Positions 1 through 8,263 of a stretch of DNA of 17,446 bases are shown in pieces. This DNA comes from JAYPUG01 sp038117265 (lineage in GTDB: Bacteria; Pseudomonadota; Alphaproteobacteria; UBA6615), in contig JAYOFO010000050.1 of the NCBI GenBank assembly GCA_038117265.1, forward strand, positions 1-17,446, in the 5' to 3' direction. The number at the start of each line of letters is the position of its first letter. The stretch's first letter is position 1. The translations under genes were made by a program, and so were the position numbers. Under the pieces are notes generated by a model that searched no databases, had not been told where the DNA came from, and saw only the letters and a program-made list of their open reading frames with translations.

Positions 1-1
1 G

Positions 2-604
2 GTGCATGTCGGACAGCAGCCCGCCGCCGCCGGCCTTCGTGTAGTTCCAGCTCGGCCGCTGGGATTCGGCCTCGATGCCGTCGAACACCCACCAGCCGAA
101 CTCGAGCTTGAAGCCGACCACCCGGCCGAAGAAGCCGGATTCGGCCAGGTGCGCCAGCTTGCGGAAGCCGGGCAGGAACAGCTTGTCCTCGACTGCGCCG
201 TGGCGCAGCCCGGCCGCGTCGGCCCGGCGCATCAGTGCGAGGCCCTGTTCGACGCTGGGGGCGATGGGTTTCTCGGTGTAGATGTGCTTGCCGGCATCGA
301 TGGCGCGGGTCAGCGTGTCGAGCCTCAGATGGGTCGCGGCGGCGTCGAAGAAGACCGGGAAGTCTGGATCGGCCAGCGCCGCGTCCAGGTCGGTGGTCCA
401 TTCCTCGATCCCGAACTCGGCGCCAATCTCGGCCAGACGCGCCGCGTTGCGCCCAGCCAGCAGCAGGCGCGGCATCACGAGATCGTCGCCGACGGGCAGG
501 CCGCCCTCGTCGCGAATCTGGGCGAGCGCGCCGCGGATGTGCTGGGTGCGGCAGATGCGGCCCGTCGCGCCGTTGAGAATGATGCCGAGCGTCTTGGTTG
601 CCAT
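2..604 (-). CDS. Gfo/Idh/MocA family oxidoreductase, C-terminus beyond window
   Basis: NAD(P)-dependent sugar or inositol dehydrogenase-like enzyme; the substrate cannot be told. The visible 201 residues read out of the left edge, so the C-terminal part is missing. A Rossmann-type start is seen at residues 6-18 (GIILNGATGRIC), the family hallmark EKP is at 111-113 within YTEKP, and a glycine run with SDMH near residues 192-201 matches the GGG-L-D-H segment that opens the C-terminal domain. The start is ATG at 604 (minus strand), with GGAGG a few bases upstream. It is divergent from the deacetylase gene, with about 90 bases between the two starts. The family call is firm; the specific reaction is unknown. 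Confidence 0.88.
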   Translation of the reverse strand, partial: MATKTLGIILNGATGRICRTQHIRGALAQIRDEGGLPVGDDLVMPRLLLAGRNAARLAEIGAEFGIEEWTTDLDAALADPDFPVFFDAAATHLRLDTLTRAIDAGKHIYTEKPIAPSVEQGLALMRRADAAGLRHGAVEDKLFLPGFRKLAHLAESGFFGRVVGFKLEFGWWVFDGIEAESQRPSWNYTKAGGGGLLSDMH

Positions 605-694
605 GGACGTCCTCCCACAAACGAATTTCGCGCACTTACTACACTCCCGGCGCGGAATGCGCTAACCAGTAGCGGCATGTTCACGGGGGATTCC

Positions 695-1525
695 ATGGCG
701 CGTCACATCGTCTGTCTGACGTTCGACTTCGACACCGAGAGCGGGTTCATCGCCCGCGGCCTGACCACGCCGACCATGCTGTCGCGCGGCGAGTTCGGCC
801 TGACCGGTGCGCGGCGCATCCTCGACCTCGCCAAGTCGCGCGGCCTGCCAATGACCTGGTTCGTTCCGGGCTTCACCATCGAGAGCCACCCGGAGGCCTG
901 CGAATGGGTCGTCGCGGCCGGCCACGAGGTGGCGCATCACAGCTGGGCCCATGTGCCTCCGGCCGAACAGAGCCGGGACGCGGAAGAGGAAGACATGGTG
1001 CGCGCCAACGAGGCGATCGAGAAGCTGACCGGACGCAAGGCAAGCGGCTACCGCTCGCCGTCCTGGGACCTCAGCGAGAACACGCTCGACCTGCTCGAGG
1101 CCCAGGGCTTCGATTACGATTCGAGCCTGATGGCCGGCGACTACATCCCGATGAAAACGCGCCACGCCGACCATGTGAAGCTCAACGACCCGATCCGCTA
1201 TGGCAAGGAACGCTCGATCATCGAGATGCCGATCAGCTGGACGCTCGACGATCACCCGCACTTCGAATACCTGCGCACGCAGAGCTTCCTGATGCCCGGT
1301 TTGCGCCCCGCACGCGAGGTCATGGACAGCTGGTACGACGAGTTCTGCTACATGCGTCAGACCGAAGAGTGGGGCATCCTGACCTACACGATGCACCCCT
1401 ATGTCATCGGACGCGGCTTCCGGATGTTTGCCTTCGAGAAGCTAGTCGACAAGCTGATCGCCGACGGCGCGGAGTTCATGACCATGGAAGACGCCGCCAA
1501 GGTGGCGCGTGAGAAGCTGTTCTAG
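695..1525 (+). CDS. Polysaccharide deacetylase (CE4/NodB-like)
   Basis: 276-residue metal-dependent deacetylase of the carbohydrate esterase 4 fold, closest in style to the short HpPgdA-like group that also includes amidase-like members. Motif 1 is DFDTE at residues 11-15 with catalytic/metal Asp13. Motif 2 is HSWAH at 82-86, giving metal ligands His82 and His86. Motif 3 is YRSPSW at 119-124 with Arg120. A late MHP at 233-235 supplies the C-terminal His. There is no signal peptide, so it probably acts in the cytoplasm, which fits a small-molecule amide or imide substrate better than cell-wall peptidoglycan. ATG 695 is chosen because GGGGGA lies 4-5 bases upstream; the in-frame ATG at 677 has no such site. 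The neighbouring oxidoreductase is divergent. Substrate unknown. Confidence 0.88.
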   Translation: MARHIVCLTFDFDTESGFIARGLTTPTMLSRGEFGLTGARRILDLAKSRGLPMTWFVPGFTIESHPEACEWVVAAGHEVAHHSWAHVPPAEQSRDAEEEDMVRANEAIEKLTGRKASGYRSPSWDLSENTLDLLEAQGFDYDSSLMAGDYIPMKTRHADHVKLNDPIRYGKERSIIEMPISWTLDDHPHFEYLRTQSFLMPGLRPAREVMDSWYDEFCYMRQTEEWGILTYTMHPYVIGRGFRMFAFEKLVDKLIADGAEFMTMEDAAKVAREKLF

Positions 1526-1535
1526 GGGCCTTCGC

Positions 1536-1890
1536 CTACCGCCCTTCGAGGGTCGTGCGCAGCCGCAGGTTTGTGCGAATGCGCCGTGACGCCGCATCGA
1601 TCGCGATGTTGAGCAGCGCGGTCACGCCGATCAGGAAGATCGCCCGGTCGAATCGCAGCTTGGCGAAGGCGCTGTCGACGTAGAACCCCAGCGTCGCGAT
1701 CCCCAGGATCCCGAGGATCGCGGTCTCGCGCATGATCACCTCCCAGCGGTAGAACAGCAGCGCCAGCAGGTTCGCGTAGACGCGTGGCAGGATTTCGAAC
1801 CCGTAGCGCGAGAGGCCGCGCGCGGCGTCGGGTCGCAGGGTGATCGTCTCGGTGAACCGCCCGATGAGGTGCGCGATGATGCCACATGGT
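1536..1890 (-). pseudogene. PhnE-like phosphonate ABC transporter permease, C-terminal remnant
   Basis: About 115 residues of a membrane permease with the PhnE pattern: a GIIAHLIGRF segment, then YGFEILPRV, FYRWEVIMR and ETAILGILGIATLGF, ending in a last hydrophobic helix and the SRRIR tail. These match the C-terminal EAA-loop region and final helices of PhnE, which is normally about 250-290 residues. The N-terminal part is absent: similarity begins around base 1885, where the histidine kinase gene starts on the other strand, and no in-frame start codon or ribosome site is there. Compared with PhnE from memory, about nine residues also seem missing between TETI and RYGFEILP. No phnC or phnD is present. 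I read it as a dead fragment left by a deletion. Confidence 0.72.
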
Positions 1891-1901
1891 GCGGCTCGCG
1901 A

Positions 1902-3125
1902 ATGACGACGGCACAGCCATCTGAGGCGACCCGCAACGGGTCGGGATCGTTTGCGCTCCGCTTGCGCGCGGTAATTCGTCATGCGGGTGTTCGGCTGGCG
2001 AACGGCTACCGCCTGCAGGTCATCCTGTTCGTCGCGCTGGTCGTTCTGTCCGCCGTGCCGGTGTTCCTGCTCGCAACCTGGGTCCGGACCGACGCGCTGG
2101 AAAAGGAGGTGCGCCTCGTCACCGAGAAGCATCTTCTGTTGGCGAAGAACCTGGGCGGAATCCTCGAGCGCTATGTAACCGACGTCAAAGCCGTCTTCCG
2201 CGTCGCCGCCTACAACGGCATGGAAGCGAACGAGATGGACGGGATCGACGGCCTCCTCCGCTCGTTGAACTTCTGTTACGTGGCGATCGTCGGCCCGGGC
2301 AACAAGCTCGACAATTACGTCCTGATGCCGCCCGAGGGGCATGCCGATTTCCGGCTGACCGCGCCGCTGCTCGACGAATTCCGTGGCCTGCTGGCCGCCC
2401 ATCCGGGCGAGACGGTCATCTCGGACCTGATGATCCTCAACGAGGAACCGCTGTTCTTCGTGCTGCGGGCGTTCGCGGACGGTACGATCGCGATCGGCGC
2501 GCTGGAGACGACATTCCTTCGCGAGGTGCAGCAGGCGATCGTCTTTGGCGAGCGCGGCCACTCGATGATCGTCGATGCGAAGGGGCGCGTGGTTGCCCAT
2601 CCCGACAAGGGCTGGGAGGCGCAGGCCAAGGACGCCTCCAAACTTTCTGTGGTCCAGAAGATGATGCGCGGCGAGACCGGCGTGGCGACCTTCTATTCGC
2701 CGCCGATGCAGGCCGACATGATCGCGGGGCATACGAGCGTGCCGGGGGTCGGCTGGGGTGTCATGGTGCCGCAGCCCTTCTCGGAACTCGAGGCGCGCGT
2801 CAGCAATGCGCGCAACATCGCGGTGGGAATCGCGCTGGCGGGCATCCTGGCGTCGGCGCTGATCGGCTGGCTGCTGGCGAAGTACCTGTCTGCGCCGATC
2901 GTCGCGGTCGCGCGCGCCGCGAGCAATTTGGGCGCCGGTGGCATGCACACGCGGGTCTCCTCGCCGCCCCGCTACAGCCCACGCGAGTTACGCACCCTGG
3001 CAAACAGCTTCAACCGGATGGTCGACCAGCTCGAGGAGCGCGAGGCAAGACTTCGCACCGCGCGCGACGAGGCGGAGGCCGCGAACCGTGCGAAGACGGA
3101 GTTCCTCGCCAACATCAGCCACTAG
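1902..3125 (+). pseudogene. Sensor histidine kinase, N-terminal sensor part ending at a premature amber in the H-box
   Basis: 407 residues encoding the input half of a membrane histidine kinase: a first transmembrane helix at about 38-60, a large periplasmic region (about 65-300) with a dCache-like pattern, a second transmembrane helix at about 304-326, a HAMP domain at about 327-380, then a coiled-coil linker. The reading ends ...LANISH followed by TAG at 3123-3125. In intact kinases this is SHELRTPL, so the Glu codon GAG has apparently become TAG right after the phospho-acceptor His407. The frame continues perfectly downstream. ATG 1902 is the likeliest start, but its ribosome site is poor and GTG 1869 is also in frame; the gene abuts the permease remnant with no room for its own promoter. 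Probably inactive. Confidence 0.82.
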
Positions 3126-3800
3126 TTGCGCACGCCCCTGAATGCCGCGATCGGCTTCTCCGACCTGCTGCGCAGCGAGATACACGGGCCGGTCGGCAAG
3201 GAGGCCTATCTCGGATACGCCCGCGACATCCACGGGTCGGAAACCCACCTGCTGGACATCATCAACGAAGTGCTCGACATGTCGCGCATCGAGGCGGGGA
3301 CGATGCACCTGCACGAGAGCGAGTTCGAACTCGCCGGATTGCTGGAAGCCTGCGTGCGCATGACGACGGAGCGGGCAGAGGCCGCGGACGTCGCGCTGAA
3401 AACCACGCTTCCCGACGGCATCCTGAAGCTGCATGCCGACAACCGCCTCGTCCGTCAGATCGTGATCAATCTGCTGACGAACGCCATCAAGTTTACCGAG
3501 CCGGGCGGGACGGTGACCCTGTCGGCGACGGTCGGCGATTCGGGCGTTTGCGAACTTGTCGTCGAGGACACCGGCATCGGCATTCCGGAGGATCATCTCG
3601 ACACGGTGATGGAGCCCTTCGTCCAGGTGGATGCCGGGTTGAGCCGCAAGTACGAGGGCACCGGGCTGGGCCTTGCCCTGGTGAAATCCATGGTCGAGCT
3701 GCACGGCGCCTCGATCCGCATCGAGAGCCAGCTCGGCGCCGGAACGCGTGTGACCGTCCGGTTCCCTGCGGAGCGCGTGCGGGTCGGCGAGGCCGGTTGA
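3126..3800 (+). pseudogene. Sensor histidine kinase, C-terminal DHp/ATPase part downstream of the amber
   Basis: Same reading frame as the preceding sensor half, separated only by TAG 3123-3125. It begins LRTPLNAAIGFSDLL, the rest of the H-box helix, then carries a complete HATPase_c domain: N box INLLTNAIKFT, G1 box EDTGIGIP, F box EPFVQ and G2 box GTGLGLALVKSM. No frameshift or second stop is visible, which suggests the nonsense change is recent. A TTG codon follows the stop directly (3126-3128) and could in principle allow reinitiation, since two other genes in this window seem to use TTG, but no ribosome site is seen and the product would lack the phospho-accepting His. Read-through would give a 632-position kinase. 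No response regulator gene is adjacent. Confidence 0.8.
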
Positions 3801-3849
3801 GGGCGGGCGAGACCCCCGCGTTCGTGCCGACGGCCTGACGCGCGCCCGA

Positions 3850-4830
3850 TCAGGGTTTCAGGATCAGCTTCCCGAAGATCGCCCGGCCATCCATCAGTTC
3901 ATGCGCGCGGCGTGCCTCGGCCAGCGGAAACCGGTCATGGATCGGCGGCGCGAACGCCCGCGCGGCAAACCTTGAGACCACATCGTCCATGAGCTTCGCC
4001 ATCGCGGCGGGATCGCCATCGTAGCAGTGCAGCGAGAAACACTGGACGCCCAGGCTGAGGCCGCGCCGTTCGCGCAGGCCCGCGAACAGTTCCTCGTCAG
4101 GCGGACCGGCAAGGGCGTTGTAGAGGATCACCAGACCCAGCGGCGCGAGCATGTCGAGCGATTTGACGAAGGCGGGGCCGCCGAGCTGATCGAAGCTGAC
4201 GTCGACGCCGCGACCGTCGGTGACCGCGCGGACCTTCGAGACGACGTCGTCGCGAGAATAGTTGACCGACCCGGCTGCGCCCAGTTTCACGGCAAAGTCG
4301 CATTTCTCGTCGGTGCTGGCGCCGGCGACGGCGGCGATGCCCTCGCTGCGGCACAGATCGATCAGGGCGGTGCCCATTCCGCCAGCCGCCCCGTTGATAT
4401 AGGCGGCTTTCACGTCGCTGGCGCGCGCGACGCCGTGCAGCATCGCCCAGGCGACCAGATAGTTGGGAATCGTGACCGCCTCTTCCAGATCGACGCTCTC
4501 GGGCAGCGGCGTGACCAGACGGGTGTCGACGGCATTGTACTCGGCGTAGCGGCCGCCGCCGGTGCCGAAGACGAGAACGGGCTGGCCGATCGCGAACCCG
4601 CTGACACCTTCGCCGAGCGCCTCGATATGCCCGCTCATTTCGTTGCCGAGGATCGTCGGCAGTGCCGGCTTCCACTTGTAGACGCCGGTCCGCAGCAGCA
4701 CGTCGGGATAACCGACCCCGAGGGAATGCGCACGCACCAGCACCTGGCCCCGGCCGGGCTTGGGAACCGGGATGTCGACCACCTGGATGACCTCCGGGCC
4801 GCCATAGGCCTCGATCTGGATCGCTTTCAT
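3850..4830 (-). CDS. MDR-family NAD(P)H:quinone oxidoreductase / zinc-free alcohol dehydrogenase-like
   Basis: 326-residue medium-chain dehydrogenase/reductase. The N-terminal GroES-like domain shows the usual YGGPEV start (9-14), LGNEMSGHIEALGEGV (61-76), and lacks the Cys/His ligands of zinc alcohol dehydrogenases. The nucleotide-binding domain carries NGAAGGMGTALIDL at 146-159 (the AxxGxxG-type motif of quinone oxidoreductases) and a C-terminal GKLILKP. It therefore probably reduces a quinone or an activated alkene with NADPH in the cytoplasm; the substrate is unknown. The start ATG 4830 has GGGAGGAAA about eight bases upstream. It lies 23 bases downstream of the EamA transporter on the same strand, so the two are probably co-transcribed. 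Confidence 0.88.
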   Translation of the reverse strand: MKAIQIEAYGGPEVIQVVDIPVPKPGRGQVLVRAHSLGVGYPDVLLRTGVYKWKPALPTILGNEMSGHIEALGEGVSGFAIGQPVLVFGTGGGRYAEYNAVDTRLVTPLPESVDLEEAVTIPNYLVAWAMLHGVARASDVKAAYINGAAGGMGTALIDLCRSEGIAAVAGASTDEKCDFAVKLGAAGSVNYSRDDVVSKVRAVTDGRGVDVSFDQLGGPAFVKSLDMLAPLGLVILYNALAGPPDEELFAGLRERRGLSLGVQCFSLHCYDGDPAAMAKLMDDVVSRFAARAFAPPIHDRFPLAEARRAHELMDGRAIFGKLILKP

Positions 4831-4853
4831 GGTTCGTGTTTCCTCCCGATGGG

Positions 4854-5759
4854 TTAACGCAGCAACAAGATGACGATGCCGCCGACGACGAGCAGAATCC
4901 CGAGCAGTTCGAGCCGCAGGATCTTCTCGCGGAAAATCAGGACCGACGAGGCGATCGTGAAGACCAGCTCGACCTGGCCCAGCGCGCGGACCAGCGCGGC
5001 GTTCTGGATGGTCATCGCCGTGAACCAGCCGATCGATGCCACAGCACCGCTCAACCCGACCCAGGACGCGACGCGCCATGCGGCGAGGACGCGCCGGATC
5101 TCGTTGGGGTCGCGCCACGCCATGAACGCCGCCATCACGATGGTCTGGAAGACCAGCACGAAGGCCAGGGTGAATGAGGCCTGCACGAGGAACCCGTCGC
5201 CACCGAGCGACAGCGATGCCCCGCGATAGGAGACCGCGGCGATCCCGAATGATCCGCCCGAGGCGAGCCCGATCAGCGCCGGCTTCTCGAGCCACGACTT
5301 CGCGATGCCTCCGAGCCCGGCCGCGCTCCGTGCTGCCGAGATCGCGATCACGCCCGCCAGGCTGACGAGGATGCCGATCGTCGCGTTGAGCGAGATCGTT
5401 TCGCCAAGGAAGACGATGGCAAAGATCGCCGCCTGCACGGTCTCGGTCTTGGAATAGGTGGTGCCGACAGCGAAATTTCGGGCATCGAACAGCGAGACCA
5501 GCAGGGCCGTTCCCGAAATCTGAGCGAGCCCGCCGACGATTGCGAAACCGAAGAAGGTCGCGCCCGGCACCGGCATGTCGAAGCCGCCGAGATAGACCAG
5601 GCCGAGCAGGTAGACGATCGCAAACGGAAATCCGTAGCCGAACCGGACGAAGGTCGCGCCCGTCGTGCCGAGCGAGCCCTTGAGGTGCTTCTGGAGCGCC
5701 GAGCGTACGTTCTGGAGGAACGCTGCCGCGATGGTGAGTGGAATCCAGAGAAACGTCAT
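4854..5759 (-). CDS. DMT superfamily (EamA-type) inner-membrane transporter
   Basis: 301 residues, almost wholly hydrophobic, with about ten predicted transmembrane helices in two halves as in EamA/RhaT-type exporters. The second half ends in the typical pattern of a GQVELVFT helix, a REKI turn and a final glycine-rich helix (LLGILLVVGGIVILLL). The early LQKHLKG and the KTETVQA segment in the middle of the first repeat fit the family. The substrate cannot be predicted. The start ATG at 5759 has no clear Shine-Dalgarno site, but the hydrophobic helix begins right after it and no better start is near. First gene of a probable two-gene unit with the quinone reductase-like enzyme, and divergent from the DUF1737-metZ unit. 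Confidence 0.85.
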   Translation of the reverse strand: MTFLWIPLTIAAAFLQNVRSALQKHLKGSLGTTGATFVRFGYGFPFAIVYLLGLVYLGGFDMPVPGATFFGFAIVGGLAQISGTALLVSLFDARNFAVGTTYSKTETVQAAIFAIVFLGETISLNATIGILVSLAGVIAISAARSAAGLGGIAKSWLEKPALIGLASGGSFGIAAVSYRGASLSLGGDGFLVQASFTLAFVLVFQTIVMAAFMAWRDPNEIRRVLAAWRVASWVGLSGAVASIGWFTAMTIQNAALVRALGQVELVFTIASSVLIFREKILRLELLGILLVVGGIVILLLR

Positions 5760-5895
5760 GGCGTGTCGTGGGGCGGTCGTGGCGTCCTTGTAGCACTTCG
5801 CGCAGCGCGCGCCACGGGCTTGCAGACATCTGGATTTGCAGTACGCAAGTGCTTATACCCTGCGCCCCGGTGGCAGCAGCCTTGGACCCTTGGCC

Positions 5896-6114
5896 ATGAA
5901 CGAGACGAAACGGAAGCGATACCGGTTCCTGACCGGCCCCGACGATGCGGCGTTCTGTGCGCGCGTCAGCGCCGCGCTCGACGACGGTTATGTGCTCTAC
6001 GGCGATCCGGTCATGATCATCGAGGCGGGGCAGCGGATCTTGGGGCAGGCGGTCTGCCTGCCTGCGGACCATCCGAACGTTGCGAATGTCGCCGGCCAGG
6101 GAGGAAAGCCATGA
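5896..6114 (+). CDS. DUF1737 domain small protein
   Basis: 72-residue protein with the DUF1737 pattern: RYRFLTGPDDAAFCARV near the N-terminus, then LDDGYVLYGDP and a GQAV segment. I recognise the domain but no function is established for it. The start ATG 5896 is placed just ahead of the conserved YRFLTGPDD block; its ribosome site is weak. The stop overlaps the metZ start as ATGA at 6111-6114, so translation of the two is probably coupled and the small protein may be made in step with MetZ. The region upstream (5760-5895) contains a TATACC and a TTGC-AGTAC-GCAA inverted repeat, but I cannot fit a convincing -35/-10 pair there. Confidence 0.8.
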   Translation: MNETKRKRYRFLTGPDDAAFCARVSAALDDGYVLYGDPVMIIEAGQRILGQAVCLPADHPNVANVAGQGGKP

Positions 6115-7298
6115 GCAACGGTGATAAGCCGCTGCGCCCGCAGACGCAGTTGGTCCGCTCGGGCCTGTCGCGCTCGCAGTTCCGCGAGACCAGCGAGGCG
6201 CTGTATCTGAACTCGGGCTTCGTGTTCGAGAACGCCGCGCAGGCCGAGGCGGCCTTCAAGGGCGAGAACGACGCCTATATCTACAGCCGCTACGGCAACC
6301 CGACCGTGTCGGTGTTCGAAGAGCGCCTCGCGACCCTCGAGGGCGCGGAGATGTGCCGCGCCACCGCGACGGGCATGGCCGCGGTGTTCGCGGCGCTCGC
6401 CTGCCAGGTGCGTGCCGGCGAGCGGGTCGTGGCGTCGCGCGCGCTGTTCGGCTCGTGCCATTTCATCGTCGACCAGATCCTTCCACGCTGGGGGGTCGAG
6501 ACCGTCTTCGTCGACGGCACGAATCTCGACGAGTGGGAGGCCGCGCTCGATAGGCCGACGCGCGCGGTGTTCCTCGAAAGCCCATCCAACCCGATGCTCG
6601 ACCTGGTCGACATTCCGGCGGTTGCCGAGATGGCGCACGCAGTGGGTGCGCGGATGCTGATCGACAATGTGTTCGCGACGCCGCTCTACCAGAAGCCGCT
6701 CGCGCTCGGCGCCGACATCGTCGTCTATTCGGCGACCAAGCATATCGACGGGCACGGCCGCTGCCTCGGCGGTGCGGTGCTGGCCGATGCCGACTTCATG
6801 GCCGAATATTTCATTCCGTTCTACCGGAACACCGGCCCCTCGATGAGCCCGTTCAACGCCTGGGTGATGGCCAAGTCGCTGGAGACATTGTCCCTGAGGG
6901 TCGAGGCCCAGTCCGCGGCTTCCCTGCAGATCGCACGGCACCTCGAGGCGCATCCCAGGGTCAGCCTCGTGCGCCATCCGGGCCTCGACAGCTTCCCGCA
7001 ACGCGATCTCGCCGCGCGCCAGATGACGGGGACCGGCACCTTGGTGACGATCGAGGTCGAGGGCGGCAAGGACGGTGCGTTCACGGTTCTCGATGCGCTC
7101 GAGCTGGTCGACATCTCGAACAATCTCGGCGACGCCAAGTCGCTGGTCTGCCACCCGGCGACGACCACCCACCAGCGGCTTGGCCCCGACGAACGCGCCA
7201 AGCTGGGCATCTCCGACGGCGTGATCCGCTTCTCGATCGGGCTCGAGGATCCCCAGGACCTGATCGAGGATCTCGACCAGGCGCTCGCCAGGCTCTAG
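6111..7298 (+). CDS. metZ: O-succinylhomoserine sulfhydrylase
   Basis: 395-residue PLP enzyme of the Cys/Met metabolism (gamma-synthase) family that makes homocysteine from an activated homoserine and sulfide, bypassing cystathionine. The phosphate-binding loop of the partner subunit is YSRYGNPT at 58-65, the pyridine-contacting Asp is in LIDN at 183-186, and the Schiff-base Lys210 lies in SATKHIDGHGR, the form typical of MetZ rather than MetB. Length is normal. GGGAGGAAAGCC precedes ATG 6111. It is coupled to the DUF1737 gene by a 4-base overlap, and its TAG stop shares CTAG (7295-7298) with the stop of the convergent dioxygenase. O-acetylhomoserine specificity cannot be excluded from sequence alone. 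Confidence 0.9.
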   Translation: MSNGDKPLRPQTQLVRSGLSRSQFRETSEALYLNSGFVFENAAQAEAAFKGENDAYIYSRYGNPTVSVFEERLATLEGAEMCRATATGMAAVFAALACQVRAGERVVASRALFGSCHFIVDQILPRWGVETVFVDGTNLDEWEAALDRPTRAVFLESPSNPMLDLVDIPAVAEMAHAVGARMLIDNVFATPLYQKPLALGADIVVYSATKHIDGHGRCLGGAVLADADFMAEYFIPFYRNTGPSMSPFNAWVMAKSLETLSLRVEAQSAASLQIARHLEAHPRVSLVRHPGLDSFPQRDLAARQMTGTGTLVTIEVEGGKDGAFTVLDALELVDISNNLGDAKSLVCHPATTTHQRLGPDERAKLGISDGVIRFSIGLEDPQDLIEDLDQALARL

Positions 7299-8263
7299 TC
7301 GCGCTGGTGCGGGCGGTGCGCCCCGTGTGAGGCGTGGCTGATCGCGCGCGCGCCCTTGCGGCTGCGCACGACGTCGATGTCGGCCGCCGGGACATCCGAA
7401 TAGGGACGATCGCCCTTGATGGTGATCCGCTCCAGCTTGCGGCGCTGGGGATAGTAGTCGTGGATCGCGTAGTGCTGGACCGCCCGGTTGTCCCAGAAGA
7501 CGAGCGTGTTCGGCGCCCAGCGGTGGCGATACTGGTATTCGGGAATTTCGGCCTGGTGGAACAGCAGGTCGAGCACGGCCCGGCTCTCGGCCTCGTCCAT
7601 GCCCTTGATCGCCACGGTGAATTGCGGGTTCACGAAGATCACGGACCGGCCCGACACGGGGTGGGTGCGCACGACCGGGTGGACGGCTGGCGGGTACCGG
7701 TCCTCGTAGGTTCGCAGCTTCTCGCGCTGCGCGGGGTCGTCACCGAAGAGCTGGCGGAACGGCTTGAAATCGTGGATCGCCTCGAGACCGGAGATGAACT
7801 GCTGCATCCGGTCGCTGAGCCCCTCATATGCGGCGGCCATGCTGGCGAACACCGTGTCGCCGCCCCATTCCGGCACGATCAGCGCGCGCAGCATCGTGCC
7901 CAGCGGCGGCGTGGCGCGGAACGTCTCGTCGGAATGCCAGACGTCGGTGCCCCAGGGCGGGTTGTCCGCGTCATTGTCGAAAACGATCACGTCGGGGGCG
8001 TCGTCCTCGCTGGGTGCGAAGGGATGCACGGTTAGCTCGCCGAACCGGCGGCCGAAGGCCTTCTGGTCCTCGATGGTGATGTCCTGGTCGCGAAAGACGA
8101 TCACCTGGTGTTCGACGAACGCGTCGTGGATCGCGGCGAAATCCGCCTCGCCAAGCGGCCGGGACAGATCGACACCCTCGACCTCTGCGCCACAGGCCGC
8201 CCCGACCTTGCGGACATGGACGGAGGTATCGGCATTCGTTCCGTGGATCGCTGCCTCGCGCAT
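7295..8263 (-). CDS. TauD/TfdA family Fe(II)/2-oxoglutarate dioxygenase
   Basis: 322 residues, the typical length. The facial triad is visible: His110 and Asp112 in WHSDETF, and His264 in NRAVQHYAIHDY; Arg275 in YYPQRR sits eleven residues after the distal His, as expected for the 2-oxoglutarate-binding Arg. Such enzymes hydroxylate a substrate while turning 2-oxoglutarate into succinate and CO2; members act on taurine, alkylsulfonates or sulfates, 2,4-D and others. The substrate is not predictable here, although the facing metZ makes a sulfur substrate an attractive guess. The start ATG 8263 has GGGAGGAG six bases upstream and is preferred over an in-frame start 15 bases earlier. It overlaps metZ tail to tail by four bases. 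Confidence 0.9.
   Translation of the reverse strand: MREAAIHGTNADTSVHVRKVGAACGAEVEGVDLSRPLGEADFAAIHDAFVEHQVIVFRDQDITIEDQKAFGRRFGELTVHPFAPSEDDAPDVIVFDNDADNPPWGTDVWHSDETFRATPPLGTMLRALIVPEWGGDTVFASMAAAYEGLSDRMQQFISGLEAIHDFKPFRQLFGDDPAQREKLRTYEDRYPPAVHPVVRTHPVSGRSVIFVNPQFTVAIKGMDEAESRAVLDLLFHQAEIPEYQYRHRWAPNTLVFWDNRAVQHYAIHDYYPQRRKLERITIKGDRPYSDVPAADIDVVRSRKGARAISHASHGAHRPHQRD

Noticed and set aside
648..662. Short GCGC...GCGC inverted repeat between the oxidoreductase and the deacetylase
   Set aside because: Four-base GC arms are expected by chance in DNA of this composition.
1891..2948. Minus-strand frame continuing upstream from the PhnE remnant across the kinase gene
   Set aside because: Only the part below about 1890 looks like a permease; the rest is the antisense of the kinase and has no domain pattern.
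3123..3125. Amber recoding (pyrrolysine or suppressor tRNA) at the kinase stop
   Set aside because: TAG ends about 12 normal genes in this window and no special context or tRNA is visible; a nonsense mutation is simpler.
3801..3849. GC-rich partial inverted repeat between the kinase and the quinone reductase-like gene as a terminator
   Set aside because: The arms pair imperfectly (GGGCGGGCG with CGCGCGCCC) and no T-run follows on either strand.
5820..5860. TTGCAG and TATACC upstream of DUF1737 as a promoter
   Set aside because: The spacing is 12 or 28 bases, not near 17, so I do not call a promoter; the short TTGC/GCAA repeat is too small to claim.
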